Shown: positions 14,580-22,520, counted from the first letter of the stretch. The stretch is DNA of 22,569 bases from an uncultured Lachnospiraceae bacterium (GCA_910587295.1 CAJULP010000100.1:1-22569), one strand, 5' to 3'. The notes: a model not told the origin generated them from the letters alone. Program-made: numbers and translations.

Positions 14580-15731
14580 TTAGAATACTCCAAACACTGC
14601 CATAAACGTACCAGCCGCTACGGCTGTACCAATAACACCTGCCACATTCGGTCCCATTGCATGCATTAACAGGAAGTTTGTGGGATCTGCTTCCGCACCA
14701 ACTTTCTGAGAAACACGGGCTGCCATAGGAACTGCCGATACACCGGCGGAACCAATAAGCGGGTTGACCTTGCCCTTTGTGGCAATACACATGAGTTTAC
14801 CAAACAATACGCCTGCCGCCGTACCAAACGCAAATGCGATAAGGCCAAGCGCGACAATCTTTAATGTATCCCAGTTTAAGAATGCCTCTGCACTGGTAGT
14901 AGCTCCTACGGAAGTACCAAGAAGGATGACCACGATATACATAAGCGCATTGGAAGCGGTATCGGTAAGCTGCCTTACCACGCCGGATTCCCTGAACAAG
15001 TTACCCAGCATCAGCATACCGACAAGGGGTGCCGTGGTAGGAAGGATCATACATACTACGATAGTAACAATGATAGGGAAAAGGATTTTTTCCAGTTTTG
15101 ATACCGGACGCAGCTGCCCCATCTTGATTTTTCTTTCCTTTTCCGTTGTAAGCAGCTTCATAATAGGCGGCTGGATGATAGGCACCAGTGACATATAGGA
15201 ATATGCCGCTACCGCGATCGGTCCAAGCAGCGCCGTCTGCCCTAATTTCCCCGCAAGGAAAATAGAAGTAGGACCGTCAGCGCCACCAATGATGGAGATT
15301 GCCGCTGCCGCTTTATCATTAAAGCCCATGGCGATCGCACCAAAATATGCCGCAAAAATACCAAACTGTGCCGCAGCACCCAGTAAAAAGCTCTTAGGGT
15401 TGGCAATCAGCGGACCAAAGTCCGTCATCGCACCGACCCCCATAAAGATCAGGGACGGTAAAATTGCCCATTCATCTAAGAGATAAAAATAATACAGTAA
15501 GCCGCCCGCACCATTTGCGGAGTCCTCAACACTCATCATGATATCCGGATAAATGTTGACAAGCAGCATACCAAATGCGATCGGTGTCAAAAGCAGTGGT
15601 TCAAAGCCCTTGGCAATCGCAAGATAAAGAAATACACAGGCAACAATGATCATCAGGTAATTTCCCCAGGTCAGATTGAAGAATGCCGTCTGATGGATCA
15701 AGTTGGACAGTGTAGATGCAATATAATCCAT
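14580..15731 (-). CDS. oadB: Sodium-translocating decarboxylase beta subunit
   Basis: This 383-residue integral membrane subunit couples decarboxylation of carboxybiotin to Na+ export. Roughly nine to eleven helices are visible. Family signatures are FEPLLLTPIAFGMLLVN (43-59), GVGAMTDFGPL (98-108), IIGGADGPTSI (147-157) with the essential Asp D152, and the C-terminal GSAGVSAVPMAARVSQ and FLLMHAMGPNVAGVIG. Length agrees with OadB/MmdB/GcdB proteins. The start is placed at ATG 15731, eight bases after AGGAGGT; an in-frame ATG 19 codons upstream has no ribosome-binding site and precedes a non-family segment. It lies between the biotin carrier and OadA genes, with small gaps that mark a single operon. 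Confidence 0.95.
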   Translation of the reverse strand: MDYIASTLSNLIHQTAFFNLTWGNYLMIIVACVFLYLAIAKGFEPLLLTPIAFGMLLVNIYPDIMMSVEDSANGAGGLLYYFYLLDEWAILPSLIFMGVGAMTDFGPLIANPKSFLLGAAAQFGIFAAYFGAIAMGFNDKAAAAISIIGGADGPTSIFLAGKLGQTALLGPIAVAAYSYMSLVPIIQPPIMKLLTTEKERKIKMGQLRPVSKLEKILFPIIVTIVVCMILPTTAPLVGMLMLGNLFRESGVVRQLTDTASNALMYIVVILLGTSVGATTSAEAFLNWDTLKIVALGLIAFAFGTAAGVLFGKLMCIATKGKVNPLIGSAGVSAVPMAARVSQKVGAEADPTNFLLMHAMGPNVAGVIGTAVAAGTFMAVFGVF

Positions 15732-15805
15732 TTCTTTTACCTCCTGTTGTTTTAAAGTAGCCGCATGCGGGAAGAAATGGCCCCACATGCCCTTCCCTCA
15801 CCGTT

Positions 15806-16177
15806 TTAGTTTAATGTTGCCAGTAATGCGCCTGCTTCTACAGGATCACCAACAGATACATCAACACTTGCCACGGTACCATCCTGAGGTGCAACAACAG
15901 GGATTTCCATTTTCATTGCTTCCAGGATCACAACGGTATCTCCGGCTTTCAGAGCCTGGCCAACCTTTGCTTCTACCTTAAATACTTTACCTGCCGCACC
16001 GGCTTCCACTTTCACGCTGCCGGCGCCGGCTGCCTTAGCCGCTGTGGCAGGCGCCGCTTTGGGAGCTGCCTTAGGTGCCGCTTTGGGAGCCGCAGGCGCT
16101 GCAACGCCTGTAGACGCACCTTCTTCTACTACTACATCATATACATTTCCGTTTACCGTAATGGTATAATTTTTCAT
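15806..16177 (-). CDS. Biotin carboxyl carrier protein of decarboxylase/transcarboxylase
   Basis: This 123-residue mobile carrier resembles the 1.3S transcarboxylase subunit and MmdC/GcdC. The N-terminus MKNYTITVNGNVYDVVVEE is the usual cap. A linker of PKAAPKAAP repeats (about 24-52) provides flexibility. The biotinyl domain (about 54-123) contains EAMKMEIP, whose K89 is the biotinylation site, between VGQALKAGD and DGTVASVDVSVGDPVEAG. It shuttles carboxyl groups between the soluble carboxyltransferases and the OadB membrane channel encoded beside it. The ATG at 16177 follows AGGAGGA by eight bases; the longer frame from 16222 lacks this. A small hairpin lies upstream at 16219-16239. Confidence 0.95.
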   Translation of the reverse strand: MKNYTITVNGNVYDVVVEEGASTGVAAPAAPKAAPKAAPKAAPATAAKAAGAGSVKVEAGAAGKVFKVEAKVGQALKAGDTVVILEAMKMEIPVVAPQDGTVASVDVSVGDPVEAGALLATLN

Positions 16178-16218
16178 TACTAAAATCCTCCTGTAATTTT
16201 CATTCACATTTTTTAACT

Positions 16219-16239
16219 GCAATGAGTTTTACGCATTGC
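16219..16239 (-). other. Intercistronic hairpin upstream of the biotin carrier gene
   Basis: GCAATG (16219-16224) and CATTGC (16234-16239) can pair around a nine-base loop in the gap between the OadG-like and biotin carrier genes. There is no uridine run after it on the minus strand, so it would act as an RNA processing or stability element rather than a terminator. It is short and could be chance. Confidence 0.25.
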
Positions 16240-16249
16240 GAACTGCGCA

Positions 16250-17044
16250 TTATATAAGTCCGGTCCTTCCGGCTTGCTGCCATTTGCTTCCGGCGCGTCT
16301 GATGCTCCTTACCACAAATCCGTCTGTAGAGGAAGCGCCCTCGCTTGCTGCCACTGCCGCCGCAATCACCGCCACCAATTCCAGATCGTCCGAAAGCTCC
16401 TCTTCCACGACAACAGGCGCCGGAACCGGTGCTGCGGGTTTTACAACATTTACCTTTTCCTTTTTACTGAGCTTAGCCTGAATCTTGGGAATGAACCCAA
16501 ACAGGGAAATAATAAGGCTGATAAGGATCAATACAACAAACACGGTTCCCATACCAAGAAGTGTGTTCAATCCTGCCTTCTGCATATTTTCACCAAAGGA
16601 AAAAATTACATTGGTGGAAATACTGGTGATCTCGCCGCCTTCGATCAGGATCTCCAGCAGTGCGTCATGGGTCTCCCCATTTAATTTCGCCACTACCGTT
16701 CCTTCCGTAGGATACATATTGCCCTCGATCATCATGACCTGAACAGTATTTTCCGTGATTCCTTCGATGCCTGTAACGCTTCCCATGTCTTCTACCGCGC
16801 TTTTCCAGCTTTCAAAGGCACTGGCATACATGGCGCCGTCACCACCCTGCTGTTCTACCATAAAAATATAGCTTTCTTCCGACTGGCTGCCTACCCTCTG
16901 GGATAAGAAACTTACGGTGTCGTTCGCAATCCCTTCCGCCATTTCCTGCGACATCAGGGCCTCTTCTTCCTGCACGTTACTTCCGCAGGCCGTAAGCTGT
17001 GCCATACAGGCAACCATACCTAAAACTAACAACCATTTTTTCAT
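16250..17044 (-). CDS. OadG-like membrane subunit with lipoprotein N-terminal domain
   Basis: This 264-residue protein begins with a lipoprotein signal (MKKWLLVLGMVACMAQLTAC, lipobox Cys20). An extracytoplasmic domain of about 125 residues with no family I recognise follows. A membrane helix spans about 160-186, and the cytoplasmic tail is rich in Ala, Pro and Val. The tail contains ELVAVIAAAVAA and FVVRSIRR (222-250), the signature of OadG/MmdD/GcdD small subunits that hold the carboxyltransferase to the membrane pump. Ordinary OadG proteins are only about 80-130 residues, so this is an extended form. Start codon choice is uncertain: ATG at 17044, or TTG at 17053 nearer AAGGA. It begins 18 bases after the carboxyltransferase stop, in the same operon. 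Confidence 0.85.
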   Translation of the reverse strand: MKKWLLVLGMVACMAQLTACGSNVQEEEALMSQEMAEGIANDTVSFLSQRVGSQSEESYIFMVEQQGGDGAMYASAFESWKSAVEDMGSVTGIEGITENTVQVMMIEGNMYPTEGTVVAKLNGETHDALLEILIEGGEITSISTNVIFSFGENMQKAGLNTLLGMGTVFVVLILISLIISLFGFIPKIQAKLSKKEKVNVVKPAAPVPAPVVVEEELSDDLELVAVIAAAVAASEGASSTDGFVVRSIRRAGSKWQQAGRTGLI

Positions 17045-17062
17045 ATGAAGCAATCATCCTTT

Positions 17063-18493
17063 CTAAACTGTACCGTGTTTCTTTGCAGGACGGTCTTCCC
17101 TTTTTGTATACAGCATTTCAAATGCGCCAATCACATATTTCCTTGTATCACAAGGCTCAACGATCTGATCAACATATCCTCTCTTTGCCGCGCTGTCCGC
17201 GCTCAACTGAAGCGCCGCATATTCCTTTGCACAAGCCTCGATCGCATCCGCACCCTGTCCGTCGCAGATGATCTTTGCCGCAAGCTTCGCATCCATGGTG
17301 CCAATTTCAGCATCCGGCCATGCGATGGTGATATCGGCGCCAATTGCCTTGGAATTCATGGTCACATATGCGCTTCCAAATGCCTTCCCGATCACTACAT
17401 TTACTTTCGGAACGGTAGCGTTGGCAAAAGCATATGTAAGCTTTGCTGCTGCCTTGGCAATCTTCTTCTCGGAACACAGATCCGCTTTAAATCCTTTTAC
17501 ATTGGTAAGGGAAAGCACCGGGATATTAAACGCATCACAAAATGTAACGAAATCCGCTGCCTTATCCGCACCTTTCGGTGAAAGAACCGGGTCAAACTTC
17601 TCCGCAATTTTTCCGTCTTCCCCATAAACCTCGCTGCGGTTAGCCACAGCGCCAACGGTAACGCCATTTAACTGGATAAATGCCGTGACCATATCCTTTG
17701 CATAATTTTCCTTTACTTCAAACACTGCTCCATTATCCGCAAGCTGGGATAACGCAATGGAAGTATCCCCCGTGCAGCCTTCAATCTGCTCACAGGAACG
17801 GTTAATGTCGTCCGTACATTCTTCCAAGGGCACGTCCTCTTCATTGTTAGCAGGAAGAAGCATGACCAGCTCCCTTATTTTTGTAAGGACCTCAGCCTCC
17901 TCACCCACTACATCCACGATCCCTGCTTCCTCACTCTGGAAAGACGCTGCGGAAGTATCGCACTTGGTGACCACATTGCCATCAAGGGCATTAGGCGCAT
18001 TGACAAAAAGCTTCGCTTTCTTCGTCTCCATAAAAGTGAAATCCGTCAACGTGGGGATCAGTGCAAGCCCGCCGCCGCAGTTTCCAAAAATTGCCGTGAT
18101 CTGTGGAATCACACCCGAGCATAACGCCTGTTTCTTATAAATCTCACCAAAACCGTTCAGCGCATCGGTTGCTTCCTGAAGCCTGAGCCCCGCAGATTCG
18201 ATCAAACCAATCACAGGCGCCCCCATCTTAAGCGCCAGATCATAAAGCCCGGCAATCTTCTTTGCATGCATCTCGCCAACGCTGCCGTTTAAAACAGACA
18301 CGTCCTGGCTGTATACATACACAAGATTCCCGCCAATCACCCCATAACCGGTGATCACACCGTCAGAAGGAGTTTCTGTCTGTTTCAGGTTAAAATCAGT
18401 ACTTCTCGCCGTAACGCGGGCACCAATCTCAACGAAACTGTTTTCATCGAGCAAAGCAGCTATTCTTTGACTCGCTTGTGAAGTAGTACTCAT
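17063..18493 (-). CDS. Acyl-CoA carboxyltransferase subunit (12S/MmdA-like, divergent)
   Basis: This 476-residue crotonase-fold carboxyltransferase is the first gene of the operon. Family landmarks are SDGVITGYGVIGGNLVYVYSQD (43-64), GSVGEMHAKKI (70-80), GVIPQITAIFGNCGGGLALIPTLTDF with one oxyanion-hole region (128-152), ATVPKVNVVIGKAFGSAYVTMNSK (359-382), AWPDAEIG and EPCDTRKYVIGAFEML. It would carry carboxyl groups between biotin and an acyl-CoA such as methylmalonyl-CoA or malonyl-CoA. Several usually strict motifs are altered: DSGGARIQEG is ESAGLRLQEA, and the GIIRHGA segment is replaced by KKIAKAAAK. Substrate assignment is therefore open. The ATG at 18493 follows GGAGGG; the extra 38 upstream codons are not family-like. 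Confidence 0.85.
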   Translation of the reverse strand: MSTTSQASQRIAALLDENSFVEIGARVTARSTDFNLKQTETPSDGVITGYGVIGGNLVYVYSQDVSVLNGSVGEMHAKKIAGLYDLALKMGAPVIGLIESAGLRLQEATDALNGFGEIYKKQALCSGVIPQITAIFGNCGGGLALIPTLTDFTFMETKKAKLFVNAPNALDGNVVTKCDTSAASFQSEEAGIVDVVGEEAEVLTKIRELVMLLPANNEEDVPLEECTDDINRSCEQIEGCTGDTSIALSQLADNGAVFEVKENYAKDMVTAFIQLNGVTVGAVANRSEVYGEDGKIAEKFDPVLSPKGADKAADFVTFCDAFNIPVLSLTNVKGFKADLCSEKKIAKAAAKLTYAFANATVPKVNVVIGKAFGSAYVTMNSKAIGADITIAWPDAEIGTMDAKLAAKIICDGQGADAIEACAKEYAALQLSADSAAKRGYVDQIVEPCDTRKYVIGAFEMLYTKREDRPAKKHGTV

Positions 18494-18573
18494 GTTTTCA
18501 GCCCTCCATTTTATATTAAAAAAATTATAACTAACCTCACAGGGACATAGTTTCCCCATAATTTTTCTATAGA

Positions 18574-18601
18574 AGTATATCACAAATGCGCCCCGCAGCA
18601 A
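18574..18601 (-). promoter_or_regulatory. Probable promoter of the carboxyltransferase operon
   Basis: On the minus strand TTGCTG (18596-18601) and TATACT (18574-18579) are 16 bases apart, giving a leader of about 75 bases before the ATG at 18493. It lies in the 219-base divergent gap with the carboxypeptidase gene. No riboswitch or attenuator is evident in the leader. Confidence 0.45.
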
Positions 18602-18712
18602 AGACAATTTTTAAGATTTTTTAAAGATTTTTTATTTTTATCCCGTTCCCGGTTACAAGACGCTCATACAAACTCCTGAAAAAACATATATATAAGGAAA
18701 AGAACCCCTCTT

Positions 18713-20065
18713 TTGAAAGCAGCTATGAAACATTTTAAAAAATTAATTTCTATCTTGACAGCTATGGTTTTCATCCTGTCTGTTTTTCTTACTCCACTCC
18801 CAACCCGGGCTGTATCCGGAACCACCGCCAGCGCCGGATCCGGCCATATCCAAAATGCCGCAGCAGCCGATTCCGGCGAAGACATAAAATTGTATGCAGG
18901 GGCTGCGGTATTGATGGATGCCGGCTCAGGGCGCATTTTATACCAGAAAAACAGTGATAAGATCCTCCCCATGGCAAGCACCACCAAGATCATGACCTGT
19001 ATCCTTGCTTTAGAATACGGAAATCTTGCCGACTATGCCCAAACATCCTCCTATGCCTCCAGTATGCCCAAAGTAAAGCTTTATGCTAAACCCGGGGAAT
19101 TTTTCCAGTTAAAAGACCTGCTCCATTCTCTTATGCTGGAATCCCATAACGATACCGCCGTGATCATTGCCGAGCATATTGCGGGAAGCACGGAAAGCTT
19201 TGCAAACCTGATGAACCAAAAAGCAAGGGATCTGGGATGTTTTGATACTTATTTCATCACCCCTAACGGGCTGGACGCCACTGTGTCCGCCGCTGACGGC
19301 AGCGCCAAATCCCATTCAACCACCGCGGCCGATCTGGCCCGCATCATGTCTTACTGCATCATGGATTCTCCCCAAAAAGACGCTTTTTTGGAGATCACAA
19401 GGACCGCTTCTTATTCGTTTAACAGCTACAAGGAAGAAAACGGCAGCTTTGTGCCAAGCGGCCGGAGCTTCCATTGCAGCAACCACAATGCTTTCCTTAC
19501 CATGATGGACGGCGCCCTGTCCGGAAAAACCGGCTTTACCGGAAATGCAGGCTATTGTTATGTAGGCGCACTCAGGCAGGATGAACGCACCTTTGTGGTA
19601 GCCCTCTTAGCCTGCGGATGGCCGAACAATAAAAGTTATAAATGGAGCGACACCAAAGCCTTGATGCGTTACGGTCTTGACCAGTTTGAATACCATCTTA
19701 TTGATGAAGTTTCCTATGACCCTGCCCTGCTCAAACCAATCCCTGTATCAGGCGGTCAGACGGATCAGCTTGACGGGCATGCTTTTGTTCCCGTGGAACT
19801 CCGGAGAAATCCTTCATCCGGCCAGGATGCCATAGACAGCCAGACCGGGCTTTTGTTAAAAAAAGGGGAAACGATCCAGGTGGATCTTCAGATGGAGCAA
19901 GAACTTTCCGCCCCTGTCTATGCCGGAACGGAAGTAGGACGCATCCGGTATCTGGTGGATGATACGCCCTACCGGGTTGAATACATAATGACTGCAAAAG
20001 ATATCCCTGCAATTGATTACCCATGGTGCATCAGGCAGGTTTTACAAAGATTCAGCATTTACTAA
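18713..20065 (+). CDS. dacF: D-alanyl-D-alanine carboxypeptidase (peptidase S11, DacF-like)
   Basis: This 450-residue penicillin-binding protein trims the terminal D-Ala from peptidoglycan stem peptides outside the cell. A signal peptide ends near TRA (33). The serine peptidase domain (about 60-320) shows S89-T-T-K92, S144-H-N146 and K272-T-G274, the three motifs of active-site serine enzymes. A C-terminal beta-rich PBP5-type domain (about 335-430) contains KKGETIQVDLQMEQ and lacks an obvious amphipathic anchor beyond the final IRQVLQRF helix. Starts are TTG at 18713 or ATG at 18725; the AAGGA site at 18694-18698 is nearer the TTG but still distant, so the start is uncertain. The carboxypeptidase-beside-scpAB neighbourhood recurs in Firmicutes. 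Its stop is three bases from the convergent scpB stop. Confidence 0.93.
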   Translation: MKAAMKHFKKLISILTAMVFILSVFLTPLPTRAVSGTTASAGSGHIQNAAAADSGEDIKLYAGAAVLMDAGSGRILYQKNSDKILPMASTTKIMTCILALEYGNLADYAQTSSYASSMPKVKLYAKPGEFFQLKDLLHSLMLESHNDTAVIIAEHIAGSTESFANLMNQKARDLGCFDTYFITPNGLDATVSAADGSAKSHSTTAADLARIMSYCIMDSPQKDAFLEITRTASYSFNSYKEENGSFVPSGRSFHCSNHNAFLTMMDGALSGKTGFTGNAGYCYVGALRQDERTFVVALLACGWPNNKSYKWSDTKALMRYGLDQFEYHLIDEVSYDPALLKPIPVSGGQTDQLDGHAFVPVELRRNPSSGQDAIDSQTGLLLKKGETIQVDLQMEQELSAPVYAGTEVGRIRYLVDDTPYRVEYIMTAKDIPAIDYPWCIRQVLQRFSIY

Positions 20066-20068
20066 ATT

Positions 20069-20638
20069 TTAAATGTCCAGCTGGACGTTTGCTTCCTGCT
20101 CCGCCTGAATCTTAAATTCTTCAATCTGCACTGCGGAAAGCTCCGGCAGTTCTTCTAAAGACTTTACCCCAAAACTGCGCAGGAACTCTTCCGTGGTGCC
20201 GAATAACAAAGGCCGGCCCGGTGCATCCATCCTTCCCACTTCACTGATCAGTCCAAATTCCACTAACCGGTTCACCGCATGGTCGCAGCTTACGCCCCTT
20301 ATCTTCTCAATCTCCGCCCTTGTGATAGGCTGCTTATAAGCAACAATGGACAAGGTTTCAAGGAGTGTATCCGTCAAGACATATTTTCTGGGCGTTTTGG
20401 CAATCTTGATCAGGTATTCATACATTTCCGCCCTGGTGCACATCTGGAAAGAATCCTCAAGCTCCATCAGCGTTATGCCACATTCTTTCCCTTCGTACTC
20501 TTCTTTTAATTCCAATAAAAGCTGCCTTGTGGTCTTTTTATCCTCTTCAATGACCGAAGCAAGCCGCTCTACCTCCACCGACTCACCCATAGTAAATAAA
20601 ATGGCCTCAAGAACGGCCTTTTCCTTTTGTCTTTCCAC
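20069..20638 (-). CDS. scpB: Segregation and condensation protein B
   Basis: ScpB is the winged-helix kleisin-associated partner of SMC-ScpA, which organises and segregates the chromosome. The frame shows KAVLEAILFTMGESVEVERLA (first winged helix), ETLSIVAYKQPITRAEIEKIRGV and LISEVGRMDAPGRPLLFGTTEEFLRSFG (second winged helix), all typical of the family. Two starts compete: GTG at 20638, six bases after AGGGGGA, giving 190 residues and chosen here, and ATG at 20656, with a weak site, giving 196. It is the last gene of the scpA-scpB operon, 49 bases after the scpA stop if the GTG is used. No terminator is seen between its stop and dacF. Confidence 0.93.
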   Translation of the reverse strand: MERQKEKAVLEAILFTMGESVEVERLASVIEEDKKTTRQLLLELKEEYEGKECGITLMELEDSFQMCTRAEMYEYLIKIAKTPRKYVLTDTLLETLSIVAYKQPITRAEIEKIRGVSCDHAVNRLVEFGLISEVGRMDAPGRPLLFGTTEEFLRSFGVKSLEELPELSAVQIEEFKIQAEQEANVQLDI

Positions 20639-20687
20639 CTGCGATCCCCCTGACATCAATTTCTTAACACGTCAAATTTGGGGCGTG

Positions 20688-21431
20688 TCAAATTATTGAC
20701 GTTATGATTATGTCATCAAACGTGTTTTCCTGCACAATGGAAATCCGCCCCGTTTTCATCATTTCAAGCACCACCAAAAAAGTGACGATGATCTCCATTT
20801 TACTTCTTTGCTTTTCTAACAGTTCACGGAAGCTGAAGGTTTTGTGGGTCTGGATATAGTCCTCCACGTAAGCGGTCTTAAGATCCATGTCCACCTCATC
20901 CTTTTCAATCTTCCCAAAGGTGCTCCTTACCGGATCAATCTTATCTTCCTGCCTGCGGATGACCATCTTAAAAAGCTCATGAAGCTTCCCAAGATCAGCA
21001 TCCCCTATCAGCGTTTCCATATCCACAGGCGGCCTGTAATCCTCAATCTCTTTTGGCATCGTCTTTCCCTTAAACAAAGTCCGCGCCGCATCCACCTGCC
21101 TGTCCTTCAGCTCATAAGACATATACTTATACATCTTATACTCTAACAGCTTCTGGACCAGTTCCGCCCTTGGATCTTCCTCTTCTCCTTCCTCGTTTAC
21201 TTCCTTGGGAAGAAGCATTTTACATTTGATATCCAAAAGTGTGGCCGCCATCACCAGAAATTCGCTCATCACATTCATATCTTCCGTTTCCATGGCTTTT
21301 ATGTAATCCAGGTACTGCTCCGTGATCTCCACGATAGGGATATCGTATATATCTACCTTATTCTTTTCTATCAAATGCAGCAGAAGGTCCAGCGGCCCTT
21401 CAAAAGCCTGCAATTTTACTGATAATGCCAT
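20688..21431 (-). CDS. scpA: Segregation and condensation protein A (kleisin)
   Basis: This 247-residue kleisin bridges the SMC heads and binds ScpB. Its N-terminal helix is diagnostic: FEGPLDLLLHLIEKNKVDIYDIPI (about 9-32), followed by ITEQYLDYI and FLVMAATLLDIKCKMLLP. An acidic linker EEGEEEDPR follows, and the C-terminal winged helix includes FRELLEKQRSKMEIIVTFLVVLEMMKTGRI. Length matches the family. The ATG at 21431 is about ten bases after AAGGAGA and downstream of its own consensus promoter. Confidence 0.96.
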   Translation of the reverse strand: MALSVKLQAFEGPLDLLLHLIEKNKVDIYDIPIVEITEQYLDYIKAMETEDMNVMSEFLVMAATLLDIKCKMLLPKEVNEEGEEEDPRAELVQKLLEYKMYKYMSYELKDRQVDAARTLFKGKTMPKEIEDYRPPVDMETLIGDADLGKLHELFKMVIRRQEDKIDPVRSTFGKIEKDEVDMDLKTAYVEDYIQTHKTFSFRELLEKQRSKMEIIVTFLVVLEMMKTGRISIVQENTFDDIIITSII

Positions 21432-21490
21432 TTCAGGGCTTGTCTCCTTTTGACTGTCATAAATCCTGCACGCTGCTATCCAGCCTGCCT

Positions 21491-21519
21491 ATTTTATCAT
21501 GTATCCCCCTGCCAGTCAA
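21491..21519 (-). promoter_or_regulatory. Sigma-A promoter of scpA-scpB
   Basis: On the minus strand TTGACT (21514-21519) is followed after 17 bases by TAAAAT (21491-21496), 60 bases before the scpA ATG. It lies in the gap after the metallophosphoesterase stop and gives the condensin genes their own start of transcription. Confidence 0.68.
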
Positions 21520-21530
21520 CACCACCGCAA

Positions 21531-22391
21531 TTACCTGCCGCCCTTTGTAAGGCGGATCAAGATCAGCTCCCCAGGATTGAATATCCGGATTGGCAGGGTA
21601 TGGCTTCCAAGACCCCGGCTAAGGACCATTTTGGCATTCCCCTCTGAAAAGATCCCGCCGTCATACTCAGGAAATAATTTCATGGCAGGAGAAATCACGC
21701 CTCCCAAAAAAGGAAGCCGCATCAATCCCCCATGGACATGGCCGGACACCACAAGATCGGCCCCCCATGCCGCATAATCTTTAAAATAATCCGGGTTATG
21801 GGCTATCAGGATAGAATAAAACGTCTGCCGGGGTTTCCCCAAAAGACGCTCTAAATACCCATCCTCCATCTTCTGTGACCGGAATTTCCCAAAGTACTCC
21901 CGCCCAAGCTCCAGTCCGTAAATATCCACGCCAAGTTCTAAAAGCGCGGCTTTCTCATTCACCAGATGGCGAATGCCGGACTTTCCTATCCGCTCCGCGT
22001 ATTTCTCATACATCCTTCCATAAACCTCGGGAGAAAACCTTGTCTTGTGTTCATGGTTCCCATTTCCGTAATAGACCGGGTAACGCTTTGCCAGTTGGCA
22101 GACCAGATTCCCCGCCGTATCCGTTTCCTGCCCTTTGCCTGCCGTATACATATCCCCTGCGATCAGGATCAGATCCGGGCTTAGCTTATCAATTGCTTTT
22201 ATGAGCTTTTGGTTTTCGGTTCCAAAAGACTTACTGTGGAGGTCAGAAAGAAGGACCACGTTAAGGTCCTTCTTTATCCTCCTGTCACTGCAATGGTATT
22301 TTCTAATGACAAAACGGCTGTTGTCATAAGCCATAACAAGCAGGAAAAACACTGCTGCTACGGCCGCCGCCAAACATATGATCTCAAGCAT
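21531..22391 (-). CDS. Membrane-anchored metallophosphoesterase (YkuE/YaeI-like)
   Basis: This 286-residue calcineurin-type phosphoesterase has an N-terminal hydrophobic anchor (1-22). The two-metal site is complete: SDLHSKSFG (D50, H52), AGDMYTAG (D80), GNGNHEHK (N112, H113), IAHNPDYF (H198) and SGHVHGG (H218, H220). Members of this group act on phospholipid- or lipid-diphosphate-type substrates or are uncharacterised; the substrate here is unknown. The ATG at 22391 follows GGAAGGT. It is read toward scpA but separated from it by 99 bases containing a new promoter, so it may be a single-gene unit. Confidence 0.92.
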   Translation of the reverse strand: MLEIICLAAAVAAVFFLLVMAYDNSRFVIRKYHCSDRRIKKDLNVVLLSDLHSKSFGTENQKLIKAIDKLSPDLILIAGDMYTAGKGQETDTAGNLVCQLAKRYPVYYGNGNHEHKTRFSPEVYGRMYEKYAERIGKSGIRHLVNEKAALLELGVDIYGLELGREYFGKFRSQKMEDGYLERLLGKPRQTFYSILIAHNPDYFKDYAAWGADLVVSGHVHGGLMRLPFLGGVISPAMKLFPEYDGGIFSEGNAKMVLSRGLGSHTLPIRIFNPGELILIRLTKGGR

Positions 22392-22429
22392 TCTTTACCT
22401 TCCGTTAAAAGTTTTTCATTCCTGCTATT

Positions 22430-22458
22430 ATTGTACCAAACCGCTAGCGCGGTGGCTA
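22430..22458 (-). promoter_or_regulatory. Possible promoter of the metallophosphoesterase gene
   Basis: On the minus strand TAGCCA (22453-22458) and TACAAT (22430-22435) are 17 bases apart, 39 bases from the ATG. A small dyad, ACCGC (22440-22444) and GCGGT (22449-22453), lies in the spacer. The rest of the 178-base right edge is AT-rich and holds no recognisable gene. Confidence 0.38.
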
Positions 22459-22478
22459 GCCCTAGGTACGTGATTCCA

Positions 22479-22520
22479 CTACTTTTTCAAAATTTTTTCG
22501 TTTTCTCAAAATAAAAGTAG
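22479..22520. repeat. Short inverted repeat in the right-edge intergenic DNA
   Basis: CTACTTTT (22479-22486) and AAAAGTAG (22513-22520) are exact reverse complements around a 26-base AT-rich interval. It could be a weak terminator for a gene beyond the window or the edge of a small repeat; the window ends too soon to decide. Confidence 0.3.

Noticed and set aside
15732..15805. GGGAAG/CTTCCC and CCGCATGCGG dyads between the biotin carrier and OadB genes
   Set aside because: The six-base arms enclose a long loop without a uridine tract, and the neighbouring genes are clearly one operon, so a terminator or riboswitch call is not supported.
22441..22470. Similarity of GGCTAGC plus CCTAGGTAC to widely used synthetic constitutive promoters
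   Set aside because: The match lacks the -35 box and five central bases, the flanks are ordinary AT-rich genomic DNA, and nothing else suggests engineered sequence.
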